64,000 nucleotides of DNA from a virus. How positions within the stretch are numbered: the stretch's first letter is position 1; each line of letters begins with the position of its first letter. The notes under the pieces are model-generated. The model searched no databases and was not told where the DNA came from. It saw only the letters and a list, made by a program, of their open reading frames with translations. Made by a program: the position numbers and the translations under genes. This document shows, in pieces, positions 1-7,002 of this stretch. Location: the IMG/VR virus record IMGVR_UViG_3300044522_000179, positions 1 to 64,000 of that record; one strand, given 5' to 3'.

Positions 1-1262
1 TTGGTAGGAGTAATTGGTATAACAATTAGTTTATTTTTATTTGTTTTTGTGGAAGATGGGGCAATCCAAGTAATAGACGTTTCTGTTTTTGAGATGCATG
101 AAACCTGTTTGTCTCCCCAAAACTCAGCAAGCCATTTATGCCATCCAAGAAGATCTGATGCTGCATAGCGACTCATAATTCCAAACTCAAACATACCATC
201 TTCAAAATTTCTATTATTATCGTCGAATCCAAGCGATACATGTTGCATTTCATGAATCCACCACATTGGGTGTACAAAATTTGATGCACGATAAAATGAT
301 GAAACATTATATGGTGGGAAAATAGACGCACTAACAGATCCTTCGTCTGTATTTATTTGCATTAAGCCTGCCTGTTGAACAATTCCACCAGGAGATCCTG
401 CTGGCAAAACAATAATAACAAAATCTGCAGAAGAAAAATCAATGTACTTATCTACAGCAGAGACAAGGTCTTTGTTAAATCTTAAAGCATTTTCATGCGT
501 TCTTTCATGAATAAGATTATACTCAGATATATTCTTGTCAAACTCTAAGTATTCTTTTGGAACGTTGAACTTAACAGATGATCCATTATCTGAAGAACCT
601 TTTACCCATTCTGAAACAAAGTCAAAGTACTTGCTATAGTCATCTAATGGAGATTTTCCATTTCGTGGAGCATCTTTTGTGTAAATTGGAATTACTTGAA
701 AAACAGAATTTGGTCCAGGATGCTTTGTTTTATCCCAATAAGATTTTTGATCTGCAGTTGGGAAAGCAAGTGTGTTTTGTTTTTGTTTATTATTTTTAAT
801 TTTACATTCTTCAATATTTACCAAAGACTCTGACTGGCTTACAGTTGGTTCAGTTTTTAAAAAATCTACTGGAACTCTAAGAGGCCCTGAACATGCTTGT
901 TGATTTTTAAACCATGACTCAAACTCTTTCCATTCTTGTGGCGTAAGCGGGTCAATGTCACATGGCGTCTTAAAGTATTTTAAAGAAACGCTCTCTACTG
1001 GTGTAGGCGTAGGGTTAGGCACTGGTGCTGGTGTTGGGGTTGGCTTAACAACAGGTGATTTTTTTACAGCCCATCTATAAACTTTTCCATTTTTTAAACA
1101 TATTGTATTGTTTTTAACTTTATTTAAGTTAGACTTAGAGCATGACTTATTAGTAAACTCATACTCTTGAATATTTTTTTGAATAGGCTTTACTTCAACT
1201 GGTGCTTGGGTTGGTGCAAGCAAAGACGCAACTGTTACTGTAGATACACAAACTATACACAT
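1..1262 (-). CDS. Secreted M6-like zinc metallopeptidase, C-terminus cut by window edge
   Basis: Open frame of at least 420 codons running off the left edge, so the C-terminus is missing. The ATG at 1262 follows an in-frame TAA and has an AGGAGCAG ribosome site. The N-terminus looks like an export signal (hydrophobic residues 2-16). Residues ~38-66 form a short two-Cys module (CSKSN...ICLKNGKVYRW) of a kind I recall in exported proteins of freshwater Actinobacteria. A Pro/Thr/Val linker follows (~72-88). Near residues ~345-395 there is HEMQH (zinc HExxH), then a Gly-Phe-Asp-Asp segment, then GIMS and LLGWHKW, the spacing seen in M6 (immune-inhibitor-A-like) peptidases. Likely a secreted or cell-surface peptidase. 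Substrate is unknown. It starts 6 nt after the stop of the gene at 1268-1489, so the two are probably cotranscribed. Family assignment is moderate; the frame itself is certain. Confidence 0.72.
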   Translation of the reverse strand, partial: MCIVCVSTVTVASLLAPTQAPVEVKPIQKNIQEYEFTNKSCSKSNLNKVKNNTICLKNGKVYRWAVKKSPVVKPTPTPAPVPNPTPTPVESVSLKYFKTPCDIDPLTPQEWKEFESWFKNQQACSGPLRVPVDFLKTEPTVSQSESLVNIEECKIKNNKQKQNTLAFPTADQKSYWDKTKHPGPNSVFQVIPIYTKDAPRNGKSPLDDYSKYFDFVSEWVKGSSDNGSSVKFNVPKEYLEFDKNISEYNLIHERTHENALRFNKDLVSAVDKYIDFSSADFVIIVLPAGSPGGIVQQAGLMQINTDEGSVSASIFPPYNVSSFYRASNFVHPMWWIHEMQHVSLGFDDNNRNFEDGMFEFGIMSRYAASDLLGWHKWLAEFWGDKQVSCISKTETSITWIAPSSTKTNKNKLIVIPITPT

Positions 1263-1267
1263 TTAAA

Positions 1268-1489
1268 TTACTGCTCCTTTATTTTAAATACTACCTGGCA
1301 AGGATCTCCGCCAGACTCCCACTCTTCTTGCTCTTCATCACTCATGTATGGATCTCCATCATGAGTATTACAGAAAGGCTCTGTTATCCATCCACGATCA
1401 ATTCCATTATTTAGCCAGATTTCAAATTCATCATAATCTAACTCATTCGCTTGAATACCTTTTAGGATCTCATCAAATTCTTCGCTCAT
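1268..1489 (-). CDS. Small acidic conserved phage protein
   Basis: 73 residues, strongly acidic. The core GWITEPFCNTHDGDPYM followed by a Glu-rich stretch and GGDPC is a small-protein signature I recall from many actinobacteriophages. Function is unknown. Two conserved Cys and a His could bind metal (inference). The ATG lies 6 nt downstream of a TATACT -10 hexamer and there is no Shine-Dalgarno sequence, so it is a leaderless candidate. The metallopeptidase gene starts directly after it. Confidence 0.8.
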   Translation of the reverse strand: MSEEFDEILKGIQANELDYDEFEIWLNNGIDRGWITEPFCNTHDGDPYMSDEEQEEWESGGDPCQVVFKIKEQ

Positions 1490-1495
1490 ATATAA

Positions 1496-1501
1496 AGTAT
1501 A
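1496..1501 (-). promoter_or_regulatory. -10 hexamer TATACT, leaderless start at 1489
   Basis: TATACT followed by six bases and then the ATG at 1489, with no ribosome-binding site between. The expected transcription start falls on or next to the A of ATG. No clear -35 element. Same geometry as the junctions at 13899, 24129, 41181 and 47509. Confidence 0.55.
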
Positions 1502-1559
1502 TCTCTAAATTCTGACAATGTCAAATGACTATCTAATAGTCTTGCTATCATTAAGATTA

Positions 1560-2402
1560 TCACTTATTTTTTTCTAAATATTTTTTATAAATAAAATCAG
1601 CCCAGTACTGATGAAATGGCTCCCCAATATGGTCATTGTCGTCTGCAAGGAATTTTGCATTATCGTTTTCATATAAGTATTTTTTAACAAAACTATTTAC
1701 ATCTGACAATTCATATTGATAGAATGTATTAAAATTATTTATTTTACTATTTTCTATTCCTAAATATTTTTCGTTTTCACAAGGTGCCCAAGAAAAAGAA
1801 TATAACTTTATACTATTGCTTTTGCAGTATAGGTCTAACATCAAGTAATACTGATACGCTAATAAATTTAAAACTTTATCATCTGTTCTAGTTAAAAATG
1901 AAAATTTAATAATATTTTTATTATTTATAGAATAAAATCTTGTAAAATCTGGCATATTTAAAAATATTACATCTGGATTTTTATATGTTTTACAATATTT
2001 AAAAATTAAAGAAATGCATTCCATTATTGAAGATCCACTAGAACCAATATTAAAATATCCAGATGTAGTGTTGTTTGTTTTTATTTGATCATACACAATC
2101 TTTGACCAAACTTTATCGTAAGGCATTCCATTCCCAAAGGTATAAGAACAACCTGAAAATAAAATATGCAATCCTTCATGGTCATTTTTAAAACTATCAG
2201 ATCTAAAATAATTTGAATTTAATTCATTTATATAAAAATTAGGATTTGTTTTTTTAAATAGTTCATCCCAATTGCTTATACTTAATGTTTTATTTCTTGC
2301 AATTGGAACATCTGAAAAAAAATATAAATCATTATCTGGGTCCGCATTTGTTATATCTGGGAACATAAAAGGACCCAAAAAAGATTCTTGAAAGTTATCC
2401 AT
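1560..2402 (-). CDS. SGNH/GDSL-hydrolase-like protein
   Basis: 280 residues. FSGCSYTFGNG at ~82-92 has the GxS(Y) shape of SGNH block I with a candidate nucleophile Ser. A following Gly-Ser-rich segment (NIGSSGSS, ~118-125) resembles block II. DNDHIGEPFH near residue ~260 supplies an Asp and His as in block V. The family includes esterases and acyl- or polysaccharide-modifying hydrolases; substrate here is unknown. No signal peptide. Codon use is very AT-rich compared with the capsid genes, suggesting a recent accessory acquisition. It lies between the HslV-like gene and the small acidic gene, behind an A-rich leader. Confidence 0.6.
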   Translation of the reverse strand: MDNFQESFLGPFMFPDITNADPDNDLYFFSDVPIARNKTLSISNWDELFKKTNPNFYINELNSNYFRSDSFKNDHEGLHILFSGCSYTFGNGMPYDKVWSKIVYDQIKTNNTTSGYFNIGSSGSSIMECISLIFKYCKTYKNPDVIFLNMPDFTRFYSINNKNIIKFSFLTRTDDKVLNLLAYQYYLMLDLYCKSNSIKLYSFSWAPCENEKYLGIENSKINNFNTFYQYELSDVNSFVKKYLYENDNAKFLADDNDHIGEPFHQYWADFIYKKYLEKNK

Positions 2403-2485
2403 TTAATAAATTAGCATTCTTTTTTTAATCTTTTTTTTATTTTTTTTTAATTGAATAATAATTTTTATTTTTTTAATTATTTTCT
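2403..2485 (-). other. A-tract-rich intergenic leader
   Basis: About 80 bases made almost entirely of A and T. On the coding strand it holds repeated runs of 5-9 A. No open frame. It could act as a curved or UP-element-like region, or as the 5' leader of the SGNH gene. A weak -10 (TGC-TAATTT) lies 5 nt before the ATG at 2402. Confidence 0.4.
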
Positions 2486-3010
2486 TCATATACTCACTAC
2501 GTCAACTGGACCCATGCAAGATGGATTAAATTTAATTGCAGAATTGACTGCTTGGACCACTCTGTTCCTTGCATTTTTCTGTTTATCTGTTGCATATAAA
2601 ACCCCATAAGCATACTCTGCTCCTGAGCCCATGGCAAGATATGGAAGTGTGTACTTAGATAAAGACATATCAGCAGAACTGTGCTCATAGATTTGACCAC
2701 GAACTGCAATGATTAAACCAAGGTCTCCGTCTTTAGATGTATCAACCCAAAACTCATTATAAAATTCTTTTAGTTCTTTAATAAATCTAGTCTGCATAAA
2801 CTTATCTGTATCTTTAATATTTGGCGGAGTTGGCTTAAAGTTATAGCGGATTCTTTCTCCGTCCATTGCTCCAGCATACCCAATAAGATAAGGACCTATC
2901 TTCCAAACCTTTGGTGCTTCAAGTGCTAAAATAGTACCATCATCTGATGCTCCACGATCTCCTGCCATATAAATTTTATCTTCATGTCGAACAACAGCAA
3001 TACAAGTCAT
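2486..3010 (-). CDS. HslV/proteasome-like Ntn-hydrolase peptidase
   Basis: I choose ATG 3010, not the longer upstream frame, because it has GGAGAGGG 9 nt upstream and gives a 174-residue protein, the usual HslV length. After Met removal the chain starts T-C-I-A-V-V. Numbering from that Thr gives Thr1, Asp17 (AGDRGASD) and Lys33 (EAPKV), the catalytic set and spacing of HslV and proteasome beta subunits. GYAGAMDGERIR (~44-55) and AMGSGAEYAYG (~125-135) match the conserved strand-turn and the GSGxxxA motif. Likely a self-assembling threonine peptidase in the cytoplasm. No ATPase partner (HslU-like) is present in the window, so it would use a host unfoldase or act alone (inference). Related proteins occur in other actinophages but their role is unknown. 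It has its own -35/-10 promoter. Confidence 0.8.
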   Translation of the reverse strand: MTCIAVVRHEDKIYMAGDRGASDDGTILALEAPKVWKIGPYLIGYAGAMDGERIRYNFKPTPPNIKDTDKFMQTRFIKELKEFYNEFWVDTSKDGDLGLIIAVRGQIYEHSSADMSLSKYTLPYLAMGSGAEYAYGVLYATDKQKNARNRVVQAVNSAIKFNPSCMGPVDVVSI

Positions 3011-3042
3011 GGCAAAAGCCCTCTCCAGATAGGTTATACTCA

Positions 3043-3072
3043 AGTATACCATTGCCCAGAGAGGGCTGTCAA
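3043..3072 (-). promoter_or_regulatory. Promoter TTGACA-N18-TGG-TATACT for the HslV-like gene
   Basis: TTGACA (3067-3072) and TATACT (3043-3048) are separated by 18 bases, with an extended TGG before the -10. This is the only junction where I see a perfect -35. The leader is about 25 nt and contains the GGAGAGGG ribosome site. A short GC-rich inverted repeat (GCCC/GGGC) sits in the spacer. Confidence 0.7.
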
Positions 3073-3088
3073 GCAAGGTTAATAATGA

Positions 3089-3373
3089 TTAATTAGCCTT
3101 TTTGTCTACAGATTTAAAGGCGTCATTTATTTCTGCCAATGATAGCCTTCCATCGTCCAAAAAAGCCCTTGCCAGTCTTTCAATAACTGTTGCTACTCCT
3201 AAGAGTCCTGCAAGCATAACTGCCTGAACCGTGTCAATTCCTACTACGGCTCCTGCTCCCAAGACTGATAGTCCTGATGCTGCAAATACCGCAAGAATTC
3301 TCATCAGAATATTTGTTATTGCTTTCTGTGGGTGCTCCTGCTTTGGGGGTTCTACTACTTTTTTAATTGCCAT
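3089..3373 (-). CDS. Small membrane protein, holin candidate
   Basis: 94 residues. A charged N-terminus (~1-20) precedes a hydrophobic segment (~22-48) that may form one long or two short membrane spans, then a second hydrophobic stretch (~50-68) and a charged C-terminal tail. Size and shape match phage holins. It follows another two-span protein by 1 nt, so the pair may form a holin/antiholin unit. No recognisable endolysin is adjacent, so the holin call rests on shape and context only. Confidence 0.6.
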   Translation of the reverse strand: MAIKKVVEPPKQEHPQKAITNILMRILAVFAASGLSVLGAGAVVGIDTVQAVMLAGLLGVATVIERLARAFLDDGRLSLAEINDAFKSVDKKAN

Positions 3374-3374
3374 T

Positions 3375-3602
3375 TTATTTCTCCTTTCTTAGCGGGATTG
3401 TAATTAGCCAAATAATTGTTGTTGCAAGCACTGCAATACCAACAATGTCTCTTGCTGATCCCGTCAAAGTTAGCCATGCGATAAAGAAGCCAAGGAGGGT
3501 GAATGCCTGTGCGATTAATTCCATTCCTGCGTCTTTAAACCATTTAGTTAATCCCTTGAGTGCTTTACCCACAAGACTAACTGCTTTGTTGATTATTTTC
3601 AT
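3375..3602 (-). CDS. Small membrane protein, second holin candidate
   Basis: 75 residues with an amphipathic N-terminal region (~1-30, Lys-rich with a tryptophan) and two hydrophobic segments (~31-48 and ~51-70) ending in RKEK. Typical class II holin topology. It overlaps the end of the PA14 gene by 4 nt and has a GGAGGAAC ribosome site. Together with the next gene it looks like a two-component membrane unit. Lysis function is inferred. Confidence 0.6.
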   Translation of the reverse strand: MKIINKAVSLVGKALKGLTKWFKDAGMELIAQAFTLLGFFIAWLTLTGSARDIVGIAVLATTIIWLITIPLRKEK

Positions 3603-5683
3603 TTGTTCCTCCTTATGACTGCCCCTGCAATTTGTGATACGATGATCACTGGGACAATTACTTCTTGCGCTTTCTCTCTCTGATCGTCTGTCATATCCAT
3701 ACCTAACTCAGAGAAATTAGATAGGAGTTCTGTAACATCCACTTCAAATACTGCTGCAAGTGGGTCTGCTAAGAATGCTTCTGTTTGTACTTCTGTTACT
3801 GCATCCGCTAATGTAAATGGCATTGGGGTTTCTCCCGCCTCTGCTTCTCTATCTGAAAACTCAACAAATGCTTCTGCAAGTGCTGGGTTAGATTTCATCT
3901 GCTGTGCAATCTGTGCAACTTCTGAAGGCTTAATACCAAGGTCTTGTGCAACCTCAGCCTTTGCTTCTTGAGTCAATGCTCTAAGTGTTTGGCTAACTGC
4001 TGTTACTTGTTCAGGGGAAAGAGTAACTAACTTATTATCACTGCTTGTAAGGTTAGCAATAACATTAGATAGATCTTCTTCTGTTCCAGTTCCTTTTTCA
4101 GGAACAAGGGCTGCTAATACCTCATCTTCAATTACTACATCTGGTTCAGTCCAAGGGTTTTCTTCTGGCTTTGGCTCTGGGCCAGGTTCTGGTGAAGGTT
4201 CTGGAGCAGGCTCTTCAGTTGTCTCTGGGGTAGGTTCTGGAGAAGGCTCAGGTGTTGGTGGTTCCTCTGGGGTAGGCTCTGGTGTAGGCTCCTCTGCAGG
4301 GTCCACTGTAGGCTCTGGAGAAGGCTCTGGTGTAGGAGGCTCTTCTGCCGTAGGTTCAGGGCTTGGTTCTGGCGTAGGAGGCTCTTCTGGTGTTGGTTCT
4401 GGACTTGGCTCAGGAGTAGGTGGCTCTTCAGCAGTTGGCTCTGGGCTTGGTTCTGGGCTAGGCTGATTGGCTGCAGCGTTGGCTGCTGCCTGTGCAATAG
4501 CAGACTGAATTTCTCTTTGTGATTGCTCATCATAGTAACGCCATGCATCATCAATTGCGCTGTTGACATTATTAATTGCTTGATTATATGCGCTAATAGC
4601 ATTGTTTTTATTTTGCAATGCCGTTGCAACATTTAAAACTGCGTTGTTATATTCATTTGTTTTATTAGTTAGTGTTTGATTGTAACCATTAAGTGTTGAT
4701 ACTGCTTGGTTATAAACATTTAATTTATCATTATATACATCTTGGGCTAAGTTTTTTGCAGAAAGGGCATTGTTGTATTCGTTGGTTTGTTCTTGGGTTG
4801 CTCCAGATCCATGAGAAAATGTATTTAGATTACAACTAAAGTTTTGTCCCCATACTCTTGGGCTTCCAGAATAGTCACATCCTGCACCAGTCCATCCTCC
4901 AGGAATACCCCAACCAAGATTATAGGAACCTACTCCTCCGCCGTTATACCACCAAATTTCTACATCAAAAACCTTGTCACTTGTTACATCATATACTGGA
5001 GAATAATCACTCCAAGTTGCTCCTTGCTCTACCCAGTTATCTATGGCCAATGATCCATCAATATACATTCTAAAACCATCATCTGTATATCCTGCAAAGT
5101 ATGCTTGCGTAAACCATGATGGAACAGTTATCTGTCCAGTAAATTTAACTATAAAGTTTTCATATCTATTACCACAAACTGGGCGAGTCATATAGTTTCC
5201 ATTTAGTGTTCCACTACATAAGAATTCATCTGTGGCTGCAAGTCCATTAACTCTAATTAGACTATAAACATCGTATGCCAAACCAGCAGAACCAGCACTG
5301 TCTAATGCTTGCTGAGCGTTTGAAAGATTAATGTTGGCTACTCCAAGTGCATCGTAGGCATCATTCTTATTGTCTAAAGCAGTGGCTACTGTTACTGTTT
5401 GTTCATCTACTGCTGATTGGGCTAATTCTTTTTCTTCAAGTGCCGTGGTTTCTGCGTCAAGAGAGTCATCATATAGGTCAGAGGTTTGAGACTGGGCTGA
5501 TTGTGCAGATACTGCAAGGTCGTATTTATCTTCTGCTTCTTCAATTAGGGATATAAGTTCATCTTGGTAGCCAAGGTCATCTACGCTATTGTTGAGTTCT
5601 TCAATTTCTTGGGCTGCAACTGTTAGGGGGTCATCAGAGTGGGCACCTTCTGGAGAGATAATAAGCCAGCCAAATGCTAACAA
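3599..5683 (-). CDS. Secreted PA14-domain protein with Pro/Glu repeats and C-terminal membrane segment
   Basis: 694 residues from the TTG at 5683. Layout: N-terminal hydrophobic export signal, Ala/Asp coiled coil (~20-130), PA14 carbohydrate-binding-type domain (~134-290; motifs AYFAGYTDDGFRMYIDG and DVEIWWYNGGG), second Asn/Ala coiled coil (~300-395), about ten PEPSPEPTPEEPP-type units (~410-510), globular C-terminal part and a hydrophobic segment ending in RRNK (~672-694). PA14 domains bind glycans in adhesins and glycosidases, so it may contact the cell envelope. Start is uncertain. The signal peptide reads on upstream to an ATC at 5714-5716 placed 7 nt after AAGGGGG (705 residues), but no ATG, GTG or TTG exists there, and the TTG at 5683 lacks a ribosome site. 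It leads the lysis-like block. Confidence 0.8.
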   Translation of the reverse strand: MLAFGWLIISPEGAHSDDPLTVAAQEIEELNNSVDDLGYQDELISLIEEAEDKYDLAVSAQSAQSQTSDLYDDSLDAETTALEEKELAQSAVDEQTVTVATALDNKNDAYDALGVANINLSNAQQALDSAGSAGLAYDVYSLIRVNGLAATDEFLCSGTLNGNYMTRPVCGNRYENFIVKFTGQITVPSWFTQAYFAGYTDDGFRMYIDGSLAIDNWVEQGATWSDYSPVYDVTSDKVFDVEIWWYNGGGVGSYNLGWGIPGGWTGAGCDYSGSPRVWGQNFSCNLNTFSHGSGATQEQTNEYNNALSAKNLAQDVYNDKLNVYNQAVSTLNGYNQTLTNKTNEYNNAVLNVATALQNKNNAISAYNQAINNVNSAIDDAWRYYDEQSQREIQSAIAQAAANAAANQPSPEPSPEPTAEEPPTPEPSPEPTPEEPPTPEPSPEPTAEEPPTPEPSPEPTVDPAEEPTPEPTPEEPPTPEPSPEPTPETTEEPAPEPSPEPGPEPKPEENPWTEPDVVIEDEVLAALVPEKGTGTEEDLSNVIANLTSSDNKLVTLSPEQVTAVSQTLRALTQEAKAEVAQDLGIKPSEVAQIAQQMKSNPALAEAFVEFSDREAEAGETPMPFTLADAVTEVQTEAFLADPLAAVFEVDVTELLSNFSELGMDMTDDQREKAQEVIVPVIIVSQIAGAVIRRNK
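4170..4470 (-). repeat. Tandem Pro/Glu-coding repeat in the PA14 gene
   Basis: Degenerate tandem units of roughly 36-40 bases encoding PEPSPEPTPEEPP variants, about eight to ten copies. Synonymous differences between copies suggest selection for the peptide. Such rigid rods usually act as spacers between a surface anchor and a binding domain. Confidence 0.75.
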
Positions 5684-5753
5684 TGTGACTGCTGCTATTC
5701 GTATTAGTTTTTTGATTACCTTTCCCCCTTGCAGACTGATGTCTGATAGGATG

Positions 5754-5762
5754 ATTATACCA
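5754..5762 (-). promoter_or_regulatory. Extended -10 promoter TGG-TATAAT for the PA14/holin operon
   Basis: Perfect TATAAT with a TGG extension and no convincing -35. It lies 11 bases after the terminator T-run of the preceding gene and about 25 bases before the AAGGGGG ribosome site of the PA14 gene. Confidence 0.65.
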
Positions 5763-5773
5763 TTTTATTGCAC

Positions 5774-5803
5774 AAAAAAGGGGCTACCGTAATTGGTAAC
5801 CCC
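5774..5803 (-). terminator. Intrinsic terminator after the secreted alanine-rich protein
   Basis: On the minus strand GGGGTTACC and GGTAGCCCC form a 9-bp stem (one G-T pair) around a 6-base loop, followed by six T. It lies 17 bases after the stop of the gene at 5820-6986. Confidence 0.85.
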
Positions 5804-5819
5804 CTAATTGTTGGACTAA

Positions 5820-6986
5820 TTACTTGACGTAAGTAACCTTAGCCTTTGGATTCTTTGCATTCCACTTCTTTGCAAGTGAATTGAAAGCATCCTTAATTGA
5901 CTTAAGTGCAGCAGCATTATCTGCTGTTAACTTAGCGATAGTTGCATCCTTGGCAAGGACAACTGCATCTGAAGCAGCCTTTGCATCAGCAAGTGCCTTA
6001 GCAGAAGCAGCCTTCTCGGCAGCAAGTGCAGTTGCAGAAGTAGCCTTCTCTGCTGCAAGAGCAGCATCTGAAGCAGTCTTAGCAGCAACAGCATCTGAAG
6101 CAGCCTTTACGACTGCAGCATCTGAGATTGCCTTAGCAGCAAGTGCTGCATCCTTAGCAGCAGTTTGTGCTGCGAGTTCTGATACTAGATCACGAACTGC
6201 AATCTCTGCAAATGGTGCGAGTGTACGAGCAGTTAGACCAACTACATCTGCATCTGATGCATCTGTTGATGTTGTTGGAGCAAATGTGATAAGTGATCGT
6301 GTTCCAGTTGCTGGAAGTGTTGCGCTAAACTTTGCAACTCCAAAATCTGAAAGTGTTGCACCAGTTGTTGCTGTTGCAGAAGTTAGCGTTGCTGTTGCAG
6401 CGAATACTGTTGCTGTTAGAGACTTAGCAGAAACCTTGTTTCCAAATACGTCTGTTGCAGTAACTGTAATATCCTGCTTTGTTCCAGCAGCACCTGTTGT
6501 AGGTGCAGAAACTGTTAGGTTATTAATTAAACCAGCAGTACCTTGTACGTAATAAGTAAGAGTTGTTCCACCATTAGTGATTACAACTGTACCAATTGCT
6601 GTTGTCTTTGTGTAGACATAGAATGTTGCTGTTGTGCCTGTACCAGTTGCAATAGTCAAAGATGATGATCCTGACGTTGCTCCAATTGGTGCAGCAGATG
6701 TGTGTAGTGCAGACACGATTGTTGCATTTGTTGCTACTACAGAAACGACTGTTCCTGTGTCAACTGTTGAAACAAACTTTAGTGCATCAGTAATGTCAAC
6801 TGTGTTGTCTGCAGGCACTGGTAATACAGCAGGTGTAGAAATTGATGAAGCAGATGACTTATCTGTATTTGCCGCTCCAAGAGTTACTGCTACTGTCATT
6901 ACAGCAGCACTTGCAGGTGTTGCTACCATTGTGCCCAAAGTCATGGCTGCAACCATGGCTAGTGCGATTTTCTTGAATGAATTCAT
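5820..6986 (-). CDS. Secreted alanine-rich surface protein resembling exported proteins of aquatic Actinobacteria
   Basis: 388 residues. Clear signal peptide: MNSFKK, hydrophobic core, cleavage after TPASA near residue 27. Residues ~30-250 are Thr/Ala/Val-rich beta repeats of an invasin or S-layer type (~150-250 has the shape of a bacterial Ig-like domain, with TVTATDVFGNKVSA). Residues ~260-365 form an Ala-rich coiled coil with AAEKAASAKALADAKAA-type heptads. The C-terminal FNSLAKKWNAKNPKAKV resembles endings I recall from Nanopelagicales exported proteins. It follows the large terminase by 17 nt with a GGAGAA ribosome site and ends at a strong terminator, so it appears cotranscribed with terminase. 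Function is unknown. It may be host-derived and coat the infected cell, or decorate the virion. Confidence 0.78.
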   Translation of the reverse strand: MNSFKKIALAMVAAMTLGTMVATPASAAVMTVAVTLGAANTDKSSASSISTPAVLPVPADNTVDITDALKFVSTVDTGTVVSVVATNATIVSALHTSAAPIGATSGSSSLTIATGTGTTATFYVYTKTTAIGTVVITNGGTTLTYYVQGTAGLINNLTVSAPTTGAAGTKQDITVTATDVFGNKVSAKSLTATVFAATATLTSATATTGATLSDFGVAKFSATLPATGTRSLITFAPTTSTDASDADVVGLTARTLAPFAEIAVRDLVSELAAQTAAKDAALAAKAISDAAVVKAASDAVAAKTASDAALAAEKATSATALAAEKAASAKALADAKAASDAVVLAKDATIAKLTADNAAALKSIKDAFNSLAKKWNAKNPKAKVTYVK

Positions 6987-7002
6987 TCGTTATTCTCCTT
7001 GT

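Noticed and set aside
1527-1541. Hairpin GACTAT/ATAGTC as terminator of the SGNH gene
   Set aside because: Only six A-T-rich pairs with a 3-base loop and no U-tract.
3010-3076. Longer start (3076) for the HslV-like gene
   Set aside because: It would bury the catalytic Thr 23 residues inside, crosses the promoter, and has no ribosome site; ATG 3010 fits all features.
4135-4632. 165-codon minus-strand frame rich in Leu, Gln and His
   Set aside because: Out-of-frame reading of the Pro/Glu repeat; the real frame carries the secreted protein.
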